A stretch of DNA of 64,000 nucleotides from Aliiglaciecola lipolytica (lineage in GTDB: Bacteria > Pseudomonadota > Gammaproteobacteria > Enterobacterales > Alteromonadaceae), in the NCBI RefSeq assembly GCF_018860635.1, contig NZ_JAHKPT010000017.1, positions 25,037 to 89,036 of the forward strand, given 5' to 3'. Below are positions 46,719-57,200 of the stretch, in pieces. The position numbers and the translations under genes are program-made. Below the pieces are notes generated by a model. The model did not search any database. It saw only the letters and a list, made by a program, of their open reading frames with translations, and was not told the origin of the DNA. Within the stretch, counting starts at the first letter, position 1; each line of letters starts with the position of its first letter.

Positions 46719-47174
46719 AAAGATCCTTTTTAATCATTGGTTTATCGAGCATACCTGAAAAGGGAATTGGGGTAAAAGCTTAGTGGCAGTGAGCTAACTT
46801 CTGTGAGGGCATGCAAATTAACTTTTTTAATTATTAGCCCCATGCTTTTGTTGAAAATATGAGTTTTTAAGCTGGTTTAAGGTATTTTACGCCACAACTT
46901 CAATAGGAACTTTTAAGGTAAAAAGGACACTTCCAAATTATAAAAAAAACAGCTTTTGAAATTGAAGGGAGCTGAAGGTTAATAAAGGTTCTAGAAGGTT
47001 TGGGGTTACCGTCATGACCCTATTTATTAGTTCCATAACGGTAAATGAGGGCTTATAACCCTATGTAAAGATTAATAAATACCTATTCGATATTCTGGAT
47101 CTGAATACATATAAGGAATTTAAATACTTGATATATATGTCTATTATTATTATTAGTGGTATGTATGTAATACT
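46719..47174. other. AT-rich intergenic region holding the left attachment site
   Basis: No coding frame was recognised. The distal part (47086-47103) is the displaced 3' end of yicC. The stretch 46719-47085 would be the original sequence downstream of yicC; it contains an inverted pair TTACCGT/ACGGTAA near 47006-47045. The stretch 47104-47174 is very AT-rich, with TATTATTATTATTAG. Confidence 0.55.
47086..47103 (-). repeat. attL: distal copy of the yicC 3' end
   Basis: TTCGATATTCTGGATCTG matches the yicC-end copy at 62991-63008 in 17 of 18 bases. Read on the minus strand it encodes QIQNIE followed at once by TAG (47083-47085), the same six residues that end YicC. The one mismatch is synonymous. 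This is the scar expected when an element inserts into the end of yicC. Confidence 0.85.
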
Positions 47175-47915
47175 TTATGTAATACCTTTGTTTTTGTATT
47201 CTTTCAATAATATCGATATTCGCTGTTCAGATAATCCGAACTCAATAGCAAGCTGTTTTTGTTTGCCTTTGCTACCCACTTCTTTTAGGTGTTGAAACCT
47301 ACTATAAAGCTTATCTCTCAATTCATTCTTTTTAAACTTGCTTGAGTCCGGCCCTGGATGAAAGTCGTGTTCGTTTACAATCTCAACGGCTTCATGTCGG
47401 GCTACAACCCTCATCAAATTTGGAAACCATATCTTAGGTTTCTGATCACTTTCAACCATTGCGAATTGCAATGAGAGGCCACGAATAAATGCGCTATTTT
47501 CTAGAGTAATAAGAATGGAAGTGAAAAATTCTTCATCTGTCTGCGGGGTGATATGTCTAATGTTTTTTAGCTTTTTATATGTGATCGGATAAAACCGACT
47601 TGTCACAGAAACAAAGCGCTTAAATAGATAAGAGGTTTCCTTTCTGAAATCAATTTGGTCTTTCATTGCGATCTTTGGATCTGAGGTAAGGCTCTCTAAG
47701 CCTTGTGATATTTTTTGGTAAAAAGCCGACTGAGATAACGATGTATCTATGTGATGCCCGCGCTTTTCTAACACTCGCAGTATTCGTCTTTTTTGTAATA
47801 AATGGTCATTTTGAGTTTCTTGCGAGGCTTTATGTGCAATGCAGAAGTATCGTGATTTCCCGTATCCACTTCTTGCGGACACCACTGGTCGCCAACAGAG
47901 CGCACAAAAATTCAC
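47175..47915 (-). CDS. Zinc-finger/HTH hypothetical protein
   Basis: The 246-residue protein starts FCALCWRPV...YFCIAHK, a likely zinc site (Cys4, Cys7, Cys25, His28). It has a helical middle and ends with a helix-turn-helix-like segment (KQLAIEFGLSEQRISILLKEYK). It could be a DNA-binding regulator of the mobile element. I do not recognise the family. It starts at GTG 47915 (GGAAA upstream) and is divergent from the mobilization operon, so both may share one control region. Confidence 0.6.
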   Translation of the reverse strand: MNFCALCWRPVVSARSGYGKSRYFCIAHKASQETQNDHLLQKRRILRVLEKRGHHIDTSLSQSAFYQKISQGLESLTSDPKIAMKDQIDFRKETSYLFKRFVSVTSRFYPITYKKLKNIRHITPQTDEEFFTSILITLENSAFIRGLSLQFAMVESDQKPKIWFPNLMRVVARHEAVEIVNEHDFHPGPDSSKFKKNELRDKLYSRFQHLKEVGSKGKQKQLAIEFGLSEQRISILLKEYKNKGIT

Positions 47916-48085
47916 ATATTTTTCCTATAAAAAACAAATGTTAACACGATAATACCACCAGGTTTTCAGAAAAATCAACACAGTTATGAAATTTTGTGAT
48001 GGATACATTTTGTGACGAGATAATATTTTTTAGCGTGATGAAAAATGACGCAGACATTTATTAACCAAAAAAGAATGGAGTTCTT
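47916..48085. promoter_or_regulatory. Divergent control region; candidate oriT
   Basis: The 170-base gap before the mobilization operon holds two copies of ATTTTGTGA (47991-47999 and 48007-48015, 16-base period) and a near-perfect inverted repeat GCGTGAT...ATGACGC (48033-48051). Repeats plus an inverted repeat beside relaxosome genes are typical of an origin of transfer or an operator. No nic site could be assigned. Confidence 0.4.
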
Positions 48086-48277
48086 ATGAATTTTGAAAAA
48101 CGGATAGTTAGACCCGCAGAATTGGCAGCAGCACTAGGCGTAAGTACTGTGACACTTTGGAATTGGAGACGTAGAGGAATACTTCCTGAACCTAACACCT
48201 ACGGCCCAAGATTCGTTGGATGGCCTCATAGCACTATTGAAGCTTGGTTCGTATCGCAGGAAGGAGGCGTCAAATGA
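48086..48277 (+). CDS. AlpA/excisionase-like HTH protein
   Basis: The 63-residue protein is a single MerR-type winged helix: VRPAELAAALGVSTVTLWNWRRRGILPEP then FVGWPHSTIEAWF. This is the AlpA/excisionase pattern. It could act as recombination directionality factor or as activator of the mobilization operon it begins. The stop overlaps the next start (ATGA). Confidence 0.82.
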   Translation: MNFEKRIVRPAELAAALGVSTVTLWNWRRRGILPEPNTYGPRFVGWPHSTIEAWFVSQEGGVK

Positions 48278-48504
48278 ATACTAATAAATCAAACGTCAGT
48301 CAAATGCAGAATGACAAATTGGAACAAGATAAGAAATGTTCTTACACGCCACGCACCTGCGGTGCCTTGACGGTACAACTTGAATTCGACTTCGGGTCTG
48401 ATTTTACAAAGGCTGCAAGTAAAACCCAAGCTGAAACCAATGCGCACGAAACAAAGCCTGAACATCGCAATAATGATGCGGTTTCTAAGAAAACAAGGAA
48501 GTAA
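48274..48504 (+). CDS. Small hypothetical protein of the mobilization operon
   Basis: The 76-residue protein is polar, Lys/Asn/Glu-rich and probably partly disordered, with a short hydrophobic patch (GALTVQLEFDF). I do not recognise it. It starts at the ATG at 48274, overlapping the stop of the HTH gene, with AGGAAGGAGG at 48259-48268 as a strong ribosome site. An upstream in-frame start at 48244 is less likely. Confidence 0.6.
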   Translation: MNTNKSNVSQMQNDKLEQDKKCSYTPRTCGALTVQLEFDFGSDFTKAASKTQAETNAHETKPEHRNNDAVSKKTRK

Positions 48505-48507
48505 CTA

Positions 48508-48813
48508 ATGGCAGCTAAAGTAAGACATGAAAAGACGGCTCAAGTTAGCATCAGGTTAGGCCTAAGCGAGCACAGAGATCTAATGCATGCGGCTGAGCAG
48601 GCTGGTACAACGCTGAGCGATATAGCTCGCGAGCGTATTCGTTTGTCTGCTAAACAGATTGAATTATCTTCACAGTTGTTACAGCTTGAAAAACGACTGT
48701 TGCAGAAAGTATTTGATATTTGCTGTGCCGTTGCAAATCTTGATGAGGCCGAAAAAAGGGACGCGGCTAAGACTGTGAATCAAATGCGAACACAGAGAGG
48801 CAATTCAAAATGA
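48508..48813 (+). CDS. MobC-like ribbon-helix-helix relaxosome protein
   Basis: The 101-residue protein has QVSIRLGLSEHRDLMHAAEQAGTTLSDIARERI, a ribbon-helix-helix DNA-binding pattern, followed by a coiled-coil tail. Its position between an excisionase-like gene and the coupling protein indicates a relaxosome accessory factor (MobC/TraY type) that binds oriT. Its stop overlaps the coupling-protein start (ATGA). Confidence 0.72.
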   Translation: MAAKVRHEKTAQVSIRLGLSEHRDLMHAAEQAGTTLSDIARERIRLSAKQIELSSQLLQLEKRLLQKVFDICCAVANLDEAEKRDAAKTVNQMRTQRGNSK

Positions 48814-50498
48814 ATGAGTTGCGACCAAAGAATTGGTCGCGCCTTTTTGGCGTGACCTGCTGTTTGTCTCTATTAATTAGTATCGTGGCATTACCAATAT
48901 TGATTTTTGGATTTGGTAATCAGGCTCAGATATCCGAGCTGTTAACTTATGCGATTGATCACACAACCTGTATTGCTTTTTATCAAAATTGCAGTAGATT
49001 TGCTTTTGAGCTTTCCGCGTTATCTATCGTTACAATTAGCGTACCGTTGATTGCGTTGATAATTAGCCTGAGCATTTCTACTTTTTTACTTAAGAGTTAC
49101 AAACCTATACCGCAATATAGGCACTTGTCAGGCCCTATAGTACTTAGAGGACGAAGCGCCATTCAGCATGCTAAAAAGTGGCGGAAGAAAGAGTCTGGGT
49201 TTGGCGGAATAAAACTCCATCCAAAGATTGCCATGGGGATAATGCGGGAGTTAGGAAATATTTTCCTTTTTGGACAGCAAGGAGCAGGTAAATCTACGAT
49301 TATCAAATTTCTATTAGAGCAGCTACTTAAGCGCAACGATTCGTTATTCATTTATGACGAGAAAAGGGAATATACCGAGCAGTTCTATACTGGTGCCGAA
49401 GTATTGGTCAGCCCCAACGACAAACGCGGGGCATGCTGGGACTTAGCTAAAGACATCACGGATGAAGCTTCCGCAAAAACCGTAGCAAATGTCTTAATCC
49501 AAAGCTCTACTCAAGACAAATTTTGGACTGACGCAGCCCAAATAGTGTTAACCGGTGTGCTTATCACTTTAATGAAAAAAGGAAAAAGTTGGAGCTGGAT
49601 TGACCTAAATAACCTGGTTTTTAGCGATGCTCAAACCTTACATGATGTTTTTAGTATTCATTACAAAACAGGGCTAAACCTTGTTGAACCTGACAGTAAA
49701 ACAAGCCTTTCTATACTGACTACGTTGACAATTCAGCTTGGTTGGCTTCCTGGTTTAGCCAATCAATGGAAAGATTGCTCAGAATCATTTTGCCTGAATG
49801 ATTGGCATATGTATGGTAGTTGTAAGCGTCTAATCGTTGCCGGCGACCCAATGGCCTATGAGATGTCTTCAGCTTTATGTTCAGCCCTCCTTTCTTTATT
49901 AGCTAGCAAAATAATTGCGTCTCCAGATTCCGGTACGCAAAGGTTTTGGTTTGTCTTGGATGAGCTTGGCAATATGCCAAAAACCGAATCGCTAAAAAAG
50001 TTACTTACACTTGGAAGATCAAAAGGGGTTAGGACAATTGCTGGAACTCAAGCTGTCTCTCAGCTTCGGTCGATCTATGGCAATGATGATGCTGAAACAA
50101 TATTGAGTCTTTTTAGCAATGTTATTGCCTTACGAACAGGGCCGATAGGTGATTCTGCAAAAGTAGCAAGTGAAAGTTTTGGTTCAAAACGGGTTGAGCA
50201 ACGCGTTAAATCATACGATAGCAGCGGTAAAGAATCGATTAGTTTTCAGCATTCTGATATGCCTGCCGTCAACATGGAGGAAATCGTTCATTTGCCTCGC
50301 TCAAGTCGCACAGTTTCGGGCTACCTGTTAATCAATGGTTATGAGTCTGTCTACCGTTTAGATTGGCCAATCCAAAAACGGAAAAAAATTGCTGAAGCGT
50401 TCATTTCTAAGAGTCAGAATCAGAAAAATCCAGAAGAATCCGTACCTGTAAAAACAGAATCAAAAAATCGCCTTAGAAGAGGGAGGGGCGTCTCATGA
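48810..50498 (+). CDS. TraD/VirD4-like type IV coupling protein
   Basis: The 562-residue protein has two N-terminal membrane helices (about 12-40 and 70-95), then a RecA-like motor with Walker A GQQGAGKST (155-163) and Walker B region FWFVLDELGNMPK, as well as GTQAVSQL. This is the coupling protein that brings the relaxase-DNA complex to a secretion channel. The shorter length and lack of mating-pore genes fit a mobilizable element. Start and stop overlap both neighbours by four bases. Confidence 0.92.
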   Translation: MNELRPKNWSRLFGVTCCLSLLISIVALPILIFGFGNQAQISELLTYAIDHTTCIAFYQNCSRFAFELSALSIVTISVPLIALIISLSISTFLLKSYKPIPQYRHLSGPIVLRGRSAIQHAKKWRKKESGFGGIKLHPKIAMGIMRELGNIFLFGQQGAGKSTIIKFLLEQLLKRNDSLFIYDEKREYTEQFYTGAEVLVSPNDKRGACWDLAKDITDEASAKTVANVLIQSSTQDKFWTDAAQIVLTGVLITLMKKGKSWSWIDLNNLVFSDAQTLHDVFSIHYKTGLNLVEPDSKTSLSILTTLTIQLGWLPGLANQWKDCSESFCLNDWHMYGSCKRLIVAGDPMAYEMSSALCSALLSLLASKIIASPDSGTQRFWFVLDELGNMPKTESLKKLLTLGRSKGVRTIAGTQAVSQLRSIYGNDDAETILSLFSNVIALRTGPIGDSAKVASESFGSKRVEQRVKSYDSSGKESISFQHSDMPAVNMEEIVHLPRSSRTVSGYLLINGYESVYRLDWPIQKRKKIAEAFISKSQNQKNPEESVPVKTESKNRLRRGRGVS

Positions 50499-53059
50499 TG
50501 ACAATTGCTGGAATAAAAAGCATTGGTTATTACCAAGATTTAGCAACCGAAGACTATTACGTAAAGGGAGGTGAGCCTCCTGGAATTTGGGCTGGCATTG
50601 GCGCAACGGAACTAAAGCTACAAGGGGTTATTGAAGACAAGAACTTTGCAAATGTTATGGCGGGTTATTCACCTAACAAAAAAGTTGCACTATGCCAGAA
50701 TCCGGGTGAAAAGCATCGACCGGGATGGGATCTCACTTTCAATGCGCCTAAAAGCGTTTCAGTGCTTTGGGCGCGAGCTGGCGAGCAAACTAGAGCAATG
50801 ATACAAGAAGTCCAAAAACAGGCGGTACTCAGTGCGTTAAAACTGCTAGAAGATAACGCAGCCTTTACCCGTAGAGGTTCTGCTGGCAGCGAATTTGAGG
50901 CTGTCGAAGGCTTAGTTGCTAGCTTGTTTGAACATAGCACGAGTCGAACTCAAGACCCCCACCTGCATACACATTTAGTGATTGCTAATGTAGCGCCAAG
51001 GTTAGACTGCACGTGGGGTACAATCGAGTCTAGGAGCTTAATGCTTTGGCAAAAGGCTGCTAGCTCGATGTACAGAGCTTCATTAGCAGAGGGATTGCGA
51101 AACTTAGGTTATCAAATTGAAAAAGACAAAGAAGCTTTTCGAGTTGTTGGAATACCAGATTCAATATGTAAACACTTTTCAAAGCGCTCTGAGCTAATTA
51201 AGTCAGAGTTGGCGAAGCAACCAAAAGTAAATCGAAGATCCAAATCAGCTGATATTATTGCGCTTTCTACTCGTCAAAGAAAAACTGAAATAGACAGACC
51301 TTCTTTGTTTTTATCTTGGGCTAAAGAGATGAATGAAATGGGCTTTACCAAAGCTGATTTAGACAAAGCTGATTCGTTAAACCATGATTTAGCATTTAGC
51401 GATATTGAAAGTCCTATTCTTGATGAATCAACTATTAAGAGCATTTTAACTGAGAGCAAGTCTGTTTTTCGTGCGCAAGATGTGTACGAATTAGCAGGAA
51501 AATTAGCTATTGAAAATGCTCAGTCGGAGCAAACTGCAAGTGCCATTGCGCAAAATACCCTACAATCTAAGCACTCTGTATTTCTCTGTAGGGATTGGAA
51601 GAATAACGCTTTGTTTACAACAAACAAAGTGATTGAAACCGAACTGTCATTGAAAAACTTAGCAGTTCAACTTTCATCAAGTAACTCACACGAATTACCC
51701 CAATCAGCTATTGAGTCAGCCGTTGAAAATATGGGTATTGTACTCTCAGATGAGCAATTGGAGGCAGTCTATTCAGCTTGCGGTGCGAGTCAGTTAACTA
51801 TTATTCAAGGCTCAGCTGGTGCAGGTAAGTCTGTATCTATGGGTTGTGTTGCGAATGCTTATAGAAATACTGGAAGTAAAGTCATTGGAACAACCATTGC
51901 ACGTGCTGCTGCTAATAGTTTACAAAGCGAAGCTAAAATTCAGAGTCATACAATCGCTCGCCTTTTACATGCATTAGATTCTAAAACAAAGCCTCTCACA
52001 AGAGGTGATGTACTTATAGTTGATGAAGCAGGACAAGTTGGAACTATGTACCTGGAGCAGATTTTATCGCATGCTGCTGAGATTGGCTTTAAAGTAGTAT
52101 TAGTTGGAGAAGATAAGCAGCTAGATGCCATAGAGCATGGCGGAATTTTACGTTACTTGTCGCAACCTGAAATCGTCGGTACTACCCGTGTTGAAACAAT
52201 ACGACGACAAACTAACAGCTGGGATAGGCAAGCGGTGGCAGACTTTCGAGATGGTTATGCTAGCCAAGCTCTTACTCAATATGCAAAACGCAAGCAACTC
52301 ACTTTTTCAAAAGACGAAGATTCGAGTAAACAGGATTTGATTTCTGCTTGGCAAAATTATCGACTACAAAACCCAGATAAAAAATCGATGGTTATTGCGC
52401 AAAGTTGGAATGATGTTCTTCAGTTAAATAGTCGTATGCGCCACGAGTTGCAAACGGAAGGTGTCGTAGGACAAGAAAATATCGACGTTAAAGGTACAGT
52501 AAGCGACCGTGACATAGACTTTCAAGTATCAGTTGGTGAACGTATCAGGTTCACCAAAAATGACTATAAACGCAGCTATACGAATGGTGATATCGGAACA
52601 GTAACTAAAGTCCAACTTATGGATGATGGCGATGTGTGGATTAGAGTTGCACTGGACTCAGGTAGGCAGACACAGTTCATGTTATCAGACTACTGCAATG
52701 ATGAAGGCCGTGTCTATTTAACTCAAGCCTACGCTCAAACTGTCTACTCAAGCCAAGGGCTTACGATTGATGGCGATGTGTTTGTCTATTACACCGAAAA
52801 TATGGATCGTGCTCATAGCTATGTTGCTTGCTCTAGGCATAAAGACAAAGCCCATATTTTTGCTAACGCAGAAGAGCTAAGGGATTTAATTCCGTCTGAC
52901 TTTGAGCATGCTCCTGTAGCGGTCGGTCTACGTGAAGCGCTAGCAGCTCAAATATCTCGGAATAACAGGCCTAAGCTCGCAATTGAATATTTAACAAATG
53001 ACCAAATATCATCACTTAATTTAGAAAAGCAAAAACAGTATGAACTTGCATTTTATTAG
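50495..53059 (+). CDS. MobF relaxase-helicase (TrwC/TraI type)
   Basis: The 854-residue protein has the MobF relaxase domain at the N-terminus with Tyr pairs (GYYQD, DYYVK), TFNAPKSVSVLWA and the metal triad DPHLHTHLVIANV. A RecD-like helicase follows (GSAGAGKSVS with K445; DEAGQVG; YSSQGLTIDG). It nicks oriT and unwinds the transferred strand. It is shorter than plasmid TraI (over 900 to 1700 residues) but complete in motifs. It overlaps the coupling-protein gene by four bases and ends the operon. Confidence 0.93.
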   Translation: MMTIAGIKSIGYYQDLATEDYYVKGGEPPGIWAGIGATELKLQGVIEDKNFANVMAGYSPNKKVALCQNPGEKHRPGWDLTFNAPKSVSVLWARAGEQTRAMIQEVQKQAVLSALKLLEDNAAFTRRGSAGSEFEAVEGLVASLFEHSTSRTQDPHLHTHLVIANVAPRLDCTWGTIESRSLMLWQKAASSMYRASLAEGLRNLGYQIEKDKEAFRVVGIPDSICKHFSKRSELIKSELAKQPKVNRRSKSADIIALSTRQRKTEIDRPSLFLSWAKEMNEMGFTKADLDKADSLNHDLAFSDIESPILDESTIKSILTESKSVFRAQDVYELAGKLAIENAQSEQTASAIAQNTLQSKHSVFLCRDWKNNALFTTNKVIETELSLKNLAVQLSSSNSHELPQSAIESAVENMGIVLSDEQLEAVYSACGASQLTIIQGSAGAGKSVSMGCVANAYRNTGSKVIGTTIARAAANSLQSEAKIQSHTIARLLHALDSKTKPLTRGDVLIVDEAGQVGTMYLEQILSHAAEIGFKVVLVGEDKQLDAIEHGGILRYLSQPEIVGTTRVETIRRQTNSWDRQAVADFRDGYASQALTQYAKRKQLTFSKDEDSSKQDLISAWQNYRLQNPDKKSMVIAQSWNDVLQLNSRMRHELQTEGVVGQENIDVKGTVSDRDIDFQVSVGERIRFTKNDYKRSYTNGDIGTVTKVQLMDDGDVWIRVALDSGRQTQFMLSDYCNDEGRVYLTQAYAQTVYSSQGLTIDGDVFVYYTENMDRAHSYVACSRHKDKAHIFANAEELRDLIPSDFEHAPVAVGLREALAAQISRNNRPKLAIEYLTNDQISSLNLEKQKQYELAFY

Positions 53060-53194
53060 CTACATAAGATAATAACGAGGAATGTCTTGAAGCTGGGACA
53101 ATCTTGTTATCGTAGCATCGACCCACTAGTGACGGTACGATACCAAACCTGATACCATCTACACGAGAATAATTAGAGTTTTTGAGTATAAACG
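53060..53194 (+). promoter_or_regulatory. Control region of the methyltransferase operon
   Basis: TATCGTA (53108-53114) and TACGATA (53136-53142) form an inverted repeat across 21 bases. GATACC occurs twice at a 12-base period (53139 and 53151). Such repeats before a methyltransferase gene suggest an operator for self-control. No promoter core was certain. Confidence 0.4.
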
Positions 53195-54250
53195 TTGAAT
53201 GTAATTGATTTTTTTAGTGGCTGCGGCGGGGCAAGCAAAGGATTAGAACAGGCTGGTTGTAATATCTCATTAGGGATAGATTTCGAACCGAATGCTGCTT
53301 CGACTTATAAAGCCAATTTCCCAAACGCTCAGTTTATTTTAGATGACGTTAGAAATATAACAGTTGAAGATATTGTGACTAAAGTTCCCAATATAACCGA
53401 AGAGCCTTTGTTAATATGTACATGTGCTCCTTGCCAGCCATTTTCCAATCAAAACAATAAAAAGTCTGATGCTGATATTAGAAGAACTCTTTTAGATGAA
53501 ACACATCGGTTTATATTAGCTTTAAACCCTGAATATATATTGCTTGAAAATGTACCAGGAATGCAAAATGTTAACCCTAATGTTGAAGGGCCATTTTGTC
53601 GCTTTCTATCTTTCTTGTCAAAAAACGGCTACCAACACTTAAAATTTATCGCAAAGTCAGAAGAATACGGCGTACCACAAAAAAGAAAAAGGTTGGTTCT
53701 ATTAGCTAGTAGACTAGGAAGAATAGAGGAACCAGCGAAAACACACGGTGTAAATGGTATTCCATACGTTACAGTTAGAGATGCAATTTTTATGCTACCA
53801 GCACTTCGCGCGGGAGAAGTATCTGAGGAAGATCCAGTCCATAGATGCTCGAATTTAGATTCTATCAATCTTGAGCGAATTAGTTTGACACCTGAAGGGG
53901 GAGATCGAAGGAATTGGCCAACCAGATTGATAAATAAAGCTCATAAAGATTATGACGGGCACTACGACACATATGGGAGGATGAGTTGGGACAAACCATC
54001 ACCCACGTTAACAACAAGATGTAATGGTTACTCTAATGGTAGATTTGGTCATCCAGATGTAAATCAAAATAGGCCAATAAGTATGAGGGAAGCTGCAAAT
54101 ATTCAAACATTTCCAAGCGACTATATTTTTTCAGGTACACTTACTTCTATGGCCAAGCAAATAGGAAATGCCGTACCCTGCGAGTTGGCTAGAAATTTTG
54201 GTTTAGCAATTTTAAATCATTTTGATCGCGTTCAGGAAGGACATGAGTAA
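53195..54250 (+). CDS. DNA (cytosine-5) methyltransferase
   Basis: The 351-residue protein carries the m5C methyltransferase motifs in order: motif I FFSGCGGASKGLEQAG, motif IV CAPCQPFSNQ (catalytic Cys80), motif VI LLENVPG, motif VIII QKRKRLVLLAS and motif X QIGNAVP. It methylates cytosine at C5 in a short DNA site; the recognition region (about 190-285) cannot be read. It starts at TTG 53195 and its stop overlaps the next ATG (TAATG). It heads the four-gene defence-like operon. Confidence 0.95.
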   Translation: MNVIDFFSGCGGASKGLEQAGCNISLGIDFEPNAASTYKANFPNAQFILDDVRNITVEDIVTKVPNITEEPLLICTCAPCQPFSNQNNKKSDADIRRTLLDETHRFILALNPEYILLENVPGMQNVNPNVEGPFCRFLSFLSKNGYQHLKFIAKSEEYGVPQKRKRLVLLASRLGRIEEPAKTHGVNGIPYVTVRDAIFMLPALRAGEVSEEDPVHRCSNLDSINLERISLTPEGGDRRNWPTRLINKAHKDYDGHYDTYGRMSWDKPSPTLTTRCNGYSNGRFGHPDVNQNRPISMREAANIQTFPSDYIFSGTLTSMAKQIGNAVPCELARNFGLAILNHFDRVQEGHE

Positions 54251-57200
54251 TGGCTCAGATTAAAACAAAAGCAAGAGCTTTGGATATGTTAGGTAGGCAG
54301 CAAATAGCAGGTATCCCAACAGCTTTAAGTGAGTTATTTAAGAATGCACATGATGCATATGCAGACAACGTAGAAGTCGATTACATACGTAAAAGGAACC
54401 TTTTAATTCTTCGAGACGATGGTCTCGGAATGACTCGTGATGAATTTGAAGAGCGATGGCTAACAATAGGCACAGACAGCAAATTTGTTGATGAAAATAG
54501 CATTGCTTTACCTGCAACAAATATATCGAAAGCCCTTCGCCCTGTTATGGGCGAAAAGGGTATAGGCCGGCTATCCATTGCAGCTATAGGACCTCAGGTA
54601 TTAGTTTTGACTAGGGCAAAAAGAGAGGATGGTTTATCGACCCTAGTTGCGGGCTTTATAAATTGGACTTTATTTTCGCTTCCTGCTTTAGATTTAAGCG
54701 ATATAGATATCCCACTGATTGAAATTAGAAATAATCAAATGATAACAAATGACCAGTTTTTAAATTTGTTATCGCAAGCGAAAGAAAATGTAAAATCATT
54801 AAATAATAAAATATCCCAAGATAAAATTGACACCGTTATTCATCAGATCGACTCTTTTGAGTTCAATCCTGAAGTCTGGTATCGAAACTTGAAAAATTTT
54901 GATGCTAAAGTCGATGACCAATTAGAAAGTGATGGTATTACATCGAATCGAAAGCTCTATTTAGATGAAGACGGTTTTGGAACTCACTTTGTTATATCCC
55001 CAGTAGATGAGATCTTAAATGAAGAGGTTGAAGGCGACTTAACTTCAAAGGCTGCGACAGACCAGGCATCTCGTTTAGAAAAAGCTTTGCTTGGTTTTAC
55101 CAATACAATGGACAAAGATAATAAACCACCCATTTTGGCTCGTTTTAGAGACCACACAGCAGATGGCTCAATCGTCGATAGGATAAGTGAATCAATCTTT
55201 TTTACTCCACAGGAATTTGAGCAATCTGATCATCATATCAAAGGCTCATTCAACGAATTTGGACAGTTTACAGGTACAGTAACCATCTATGGTGAAGAAG
55301 AAAAAGAATATGTCTTGTCTTGGCCTGAAGGACTTAACAAGCCTGTATTTTGTGGACATTTTAAGATTAAATTGGCTGTCATTATGGGAACGGCCAGAGA
55401 ATCAAAATTACCAAATGCTTTGTGGCAAGAAATTTACCATAAAACCAACAAAATCGGTGGGTTGTACATTTATAGAGATGGGATTCGTGTTTTGCCATAT
55501 GGTGATTCAGATGTTGATTTTTTGCACATTGAGCAAAGGCGGAGTAAAAGTGCTAGCCAAGCTTTCTTTTCATACCGTAGGATGCTCGGAAGTATTGAAC
55601 TTACTAAAAAAAACAATTATGCATTGCACGAGAAAGCTGGCCGGGAAGGGTTTATAGAAAATAAAGCTTATAAACAATTTAAGTCAATTTTAGAGAATTT
55701 CTTTATACAAGTAGCACGTGATTTTTTTAATGAAAAAGGTGACCTTTCAGAACAATTTGTACAAATAAGGTCAAGACATCAAGAAGCATATGACTTACTT
55801 AAAAAGCGAGAAAACCTTACAAGCACCAAGAAAAAAAGGCTGCAAGAGCAACTAGAAGTGTTTTTCAAACGTTACGATAACGACTATTGGAGCAGTCGAC
55901 TAACAAGTATATCTGAGAAAATTAATTATAAATTTAAAGATTTTGATGGGCAATTTGAGTCTGTCGATGATTTTATTTTTGAAGTTCAAGAAATCTTATC
56001 AAATGGACTAAAACCATTAGTAAATAATCTAAATATTACGTTTCCAGCAGGAGTAGGGTTTGGTAAAGCGCTTACAGATCTGTGCGATATGTATAAAGTT
56101 AAAAAAGATAAAATCCAAAGCAATATTAATGAGTTAAAGGCAAAAACTGAAAAGCGTTTGGTAGAGTTTGAAGATAAATTTGGAAACCGAACAGGGATGC
56201 GTAGGCGTTTCAGTGACTCAATCGACTCGCAAACTGAATATCAACAAAAACAACTTAATGCAGTTTATAACAAAGCTAATAAAGTATTAGAAGAATTAGA
56301 AGGCTGGGCTAAGAGTGAAATATCTAAGAATAGAGCGATAGCCAAAGAAAACTTAGAACAGGTGAAGCATGATTTTTCTTCTGTAAGCTTTAACGAAAAA
56401 TCAACAGATGAGTTATATGAGCTGAAAGCCTCTCTTGAAGGGAAAATAACTGAAACTGCAAATATGGTTCTTGAAAAAGTAGAGCATATAGCTGATCAAA
56501 TACAAACAATCAGAGAAGGTAATGAGCAAAATTCAATATCAGGAAATAAACTTACTGAAGTTATTGAGTCGGAATATGAACATCTAAAAGAAGTAAATGA
56601 TCAAAATTCTGAAATGGTACATTTAGGTATGGCGATTGGAATTATACACCATGAGTTTAGCGGGAATGTGTTAGGGATAAGGCGAGCATTGAAAGAAATG
56701 CAACCTTGGGCAAGTAAAAATGAAAAGCTCAATTTGATATACCAAGATATTCGGAGCGGTTTTGAGCACCTTGAAGGTTACCTAAAAGTGTTCACACCAC
56801 TCACTAGAAGATTAACTAGAAAGAAAGTAACGATTACAGGTAAAGCGGTATCAGATTTTGTTAATAGTGTTTTCTGGGATCGTTTAGCCAATGAAAAAAT
56901 TCAATTGAAGGTAACCGATAAGTTTCTAGAGCAAAGCATTATAGGATTTACCTCTACCATATACCCCGCAATCATAAACCTAATCGATAACTCTATTTTT
57001 TGGCTCGGCAAAGCTAGTGGAGAAAAAGTAATAACGTTAGATGCTACTAATACTGGTTTTATTATTAAAGATTCAGGGCCTGGTATTCCTACCATAGATA
57101 AAGAAAATGTGTTCGAATTTGCTTTTTCTCGAAAGGCTGGCGGACGAGGAATGGGTTTATACGTGGTAAGAAAGACACTAGAAGATGAGGGATTTGAAAT

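Noticed and set aside
47138..47160. Trinucleotide-like ATT repeats
   Set aside because: Only a few units in an AT-rich gap; simple low complexity, not a CRISPR or iteron array.
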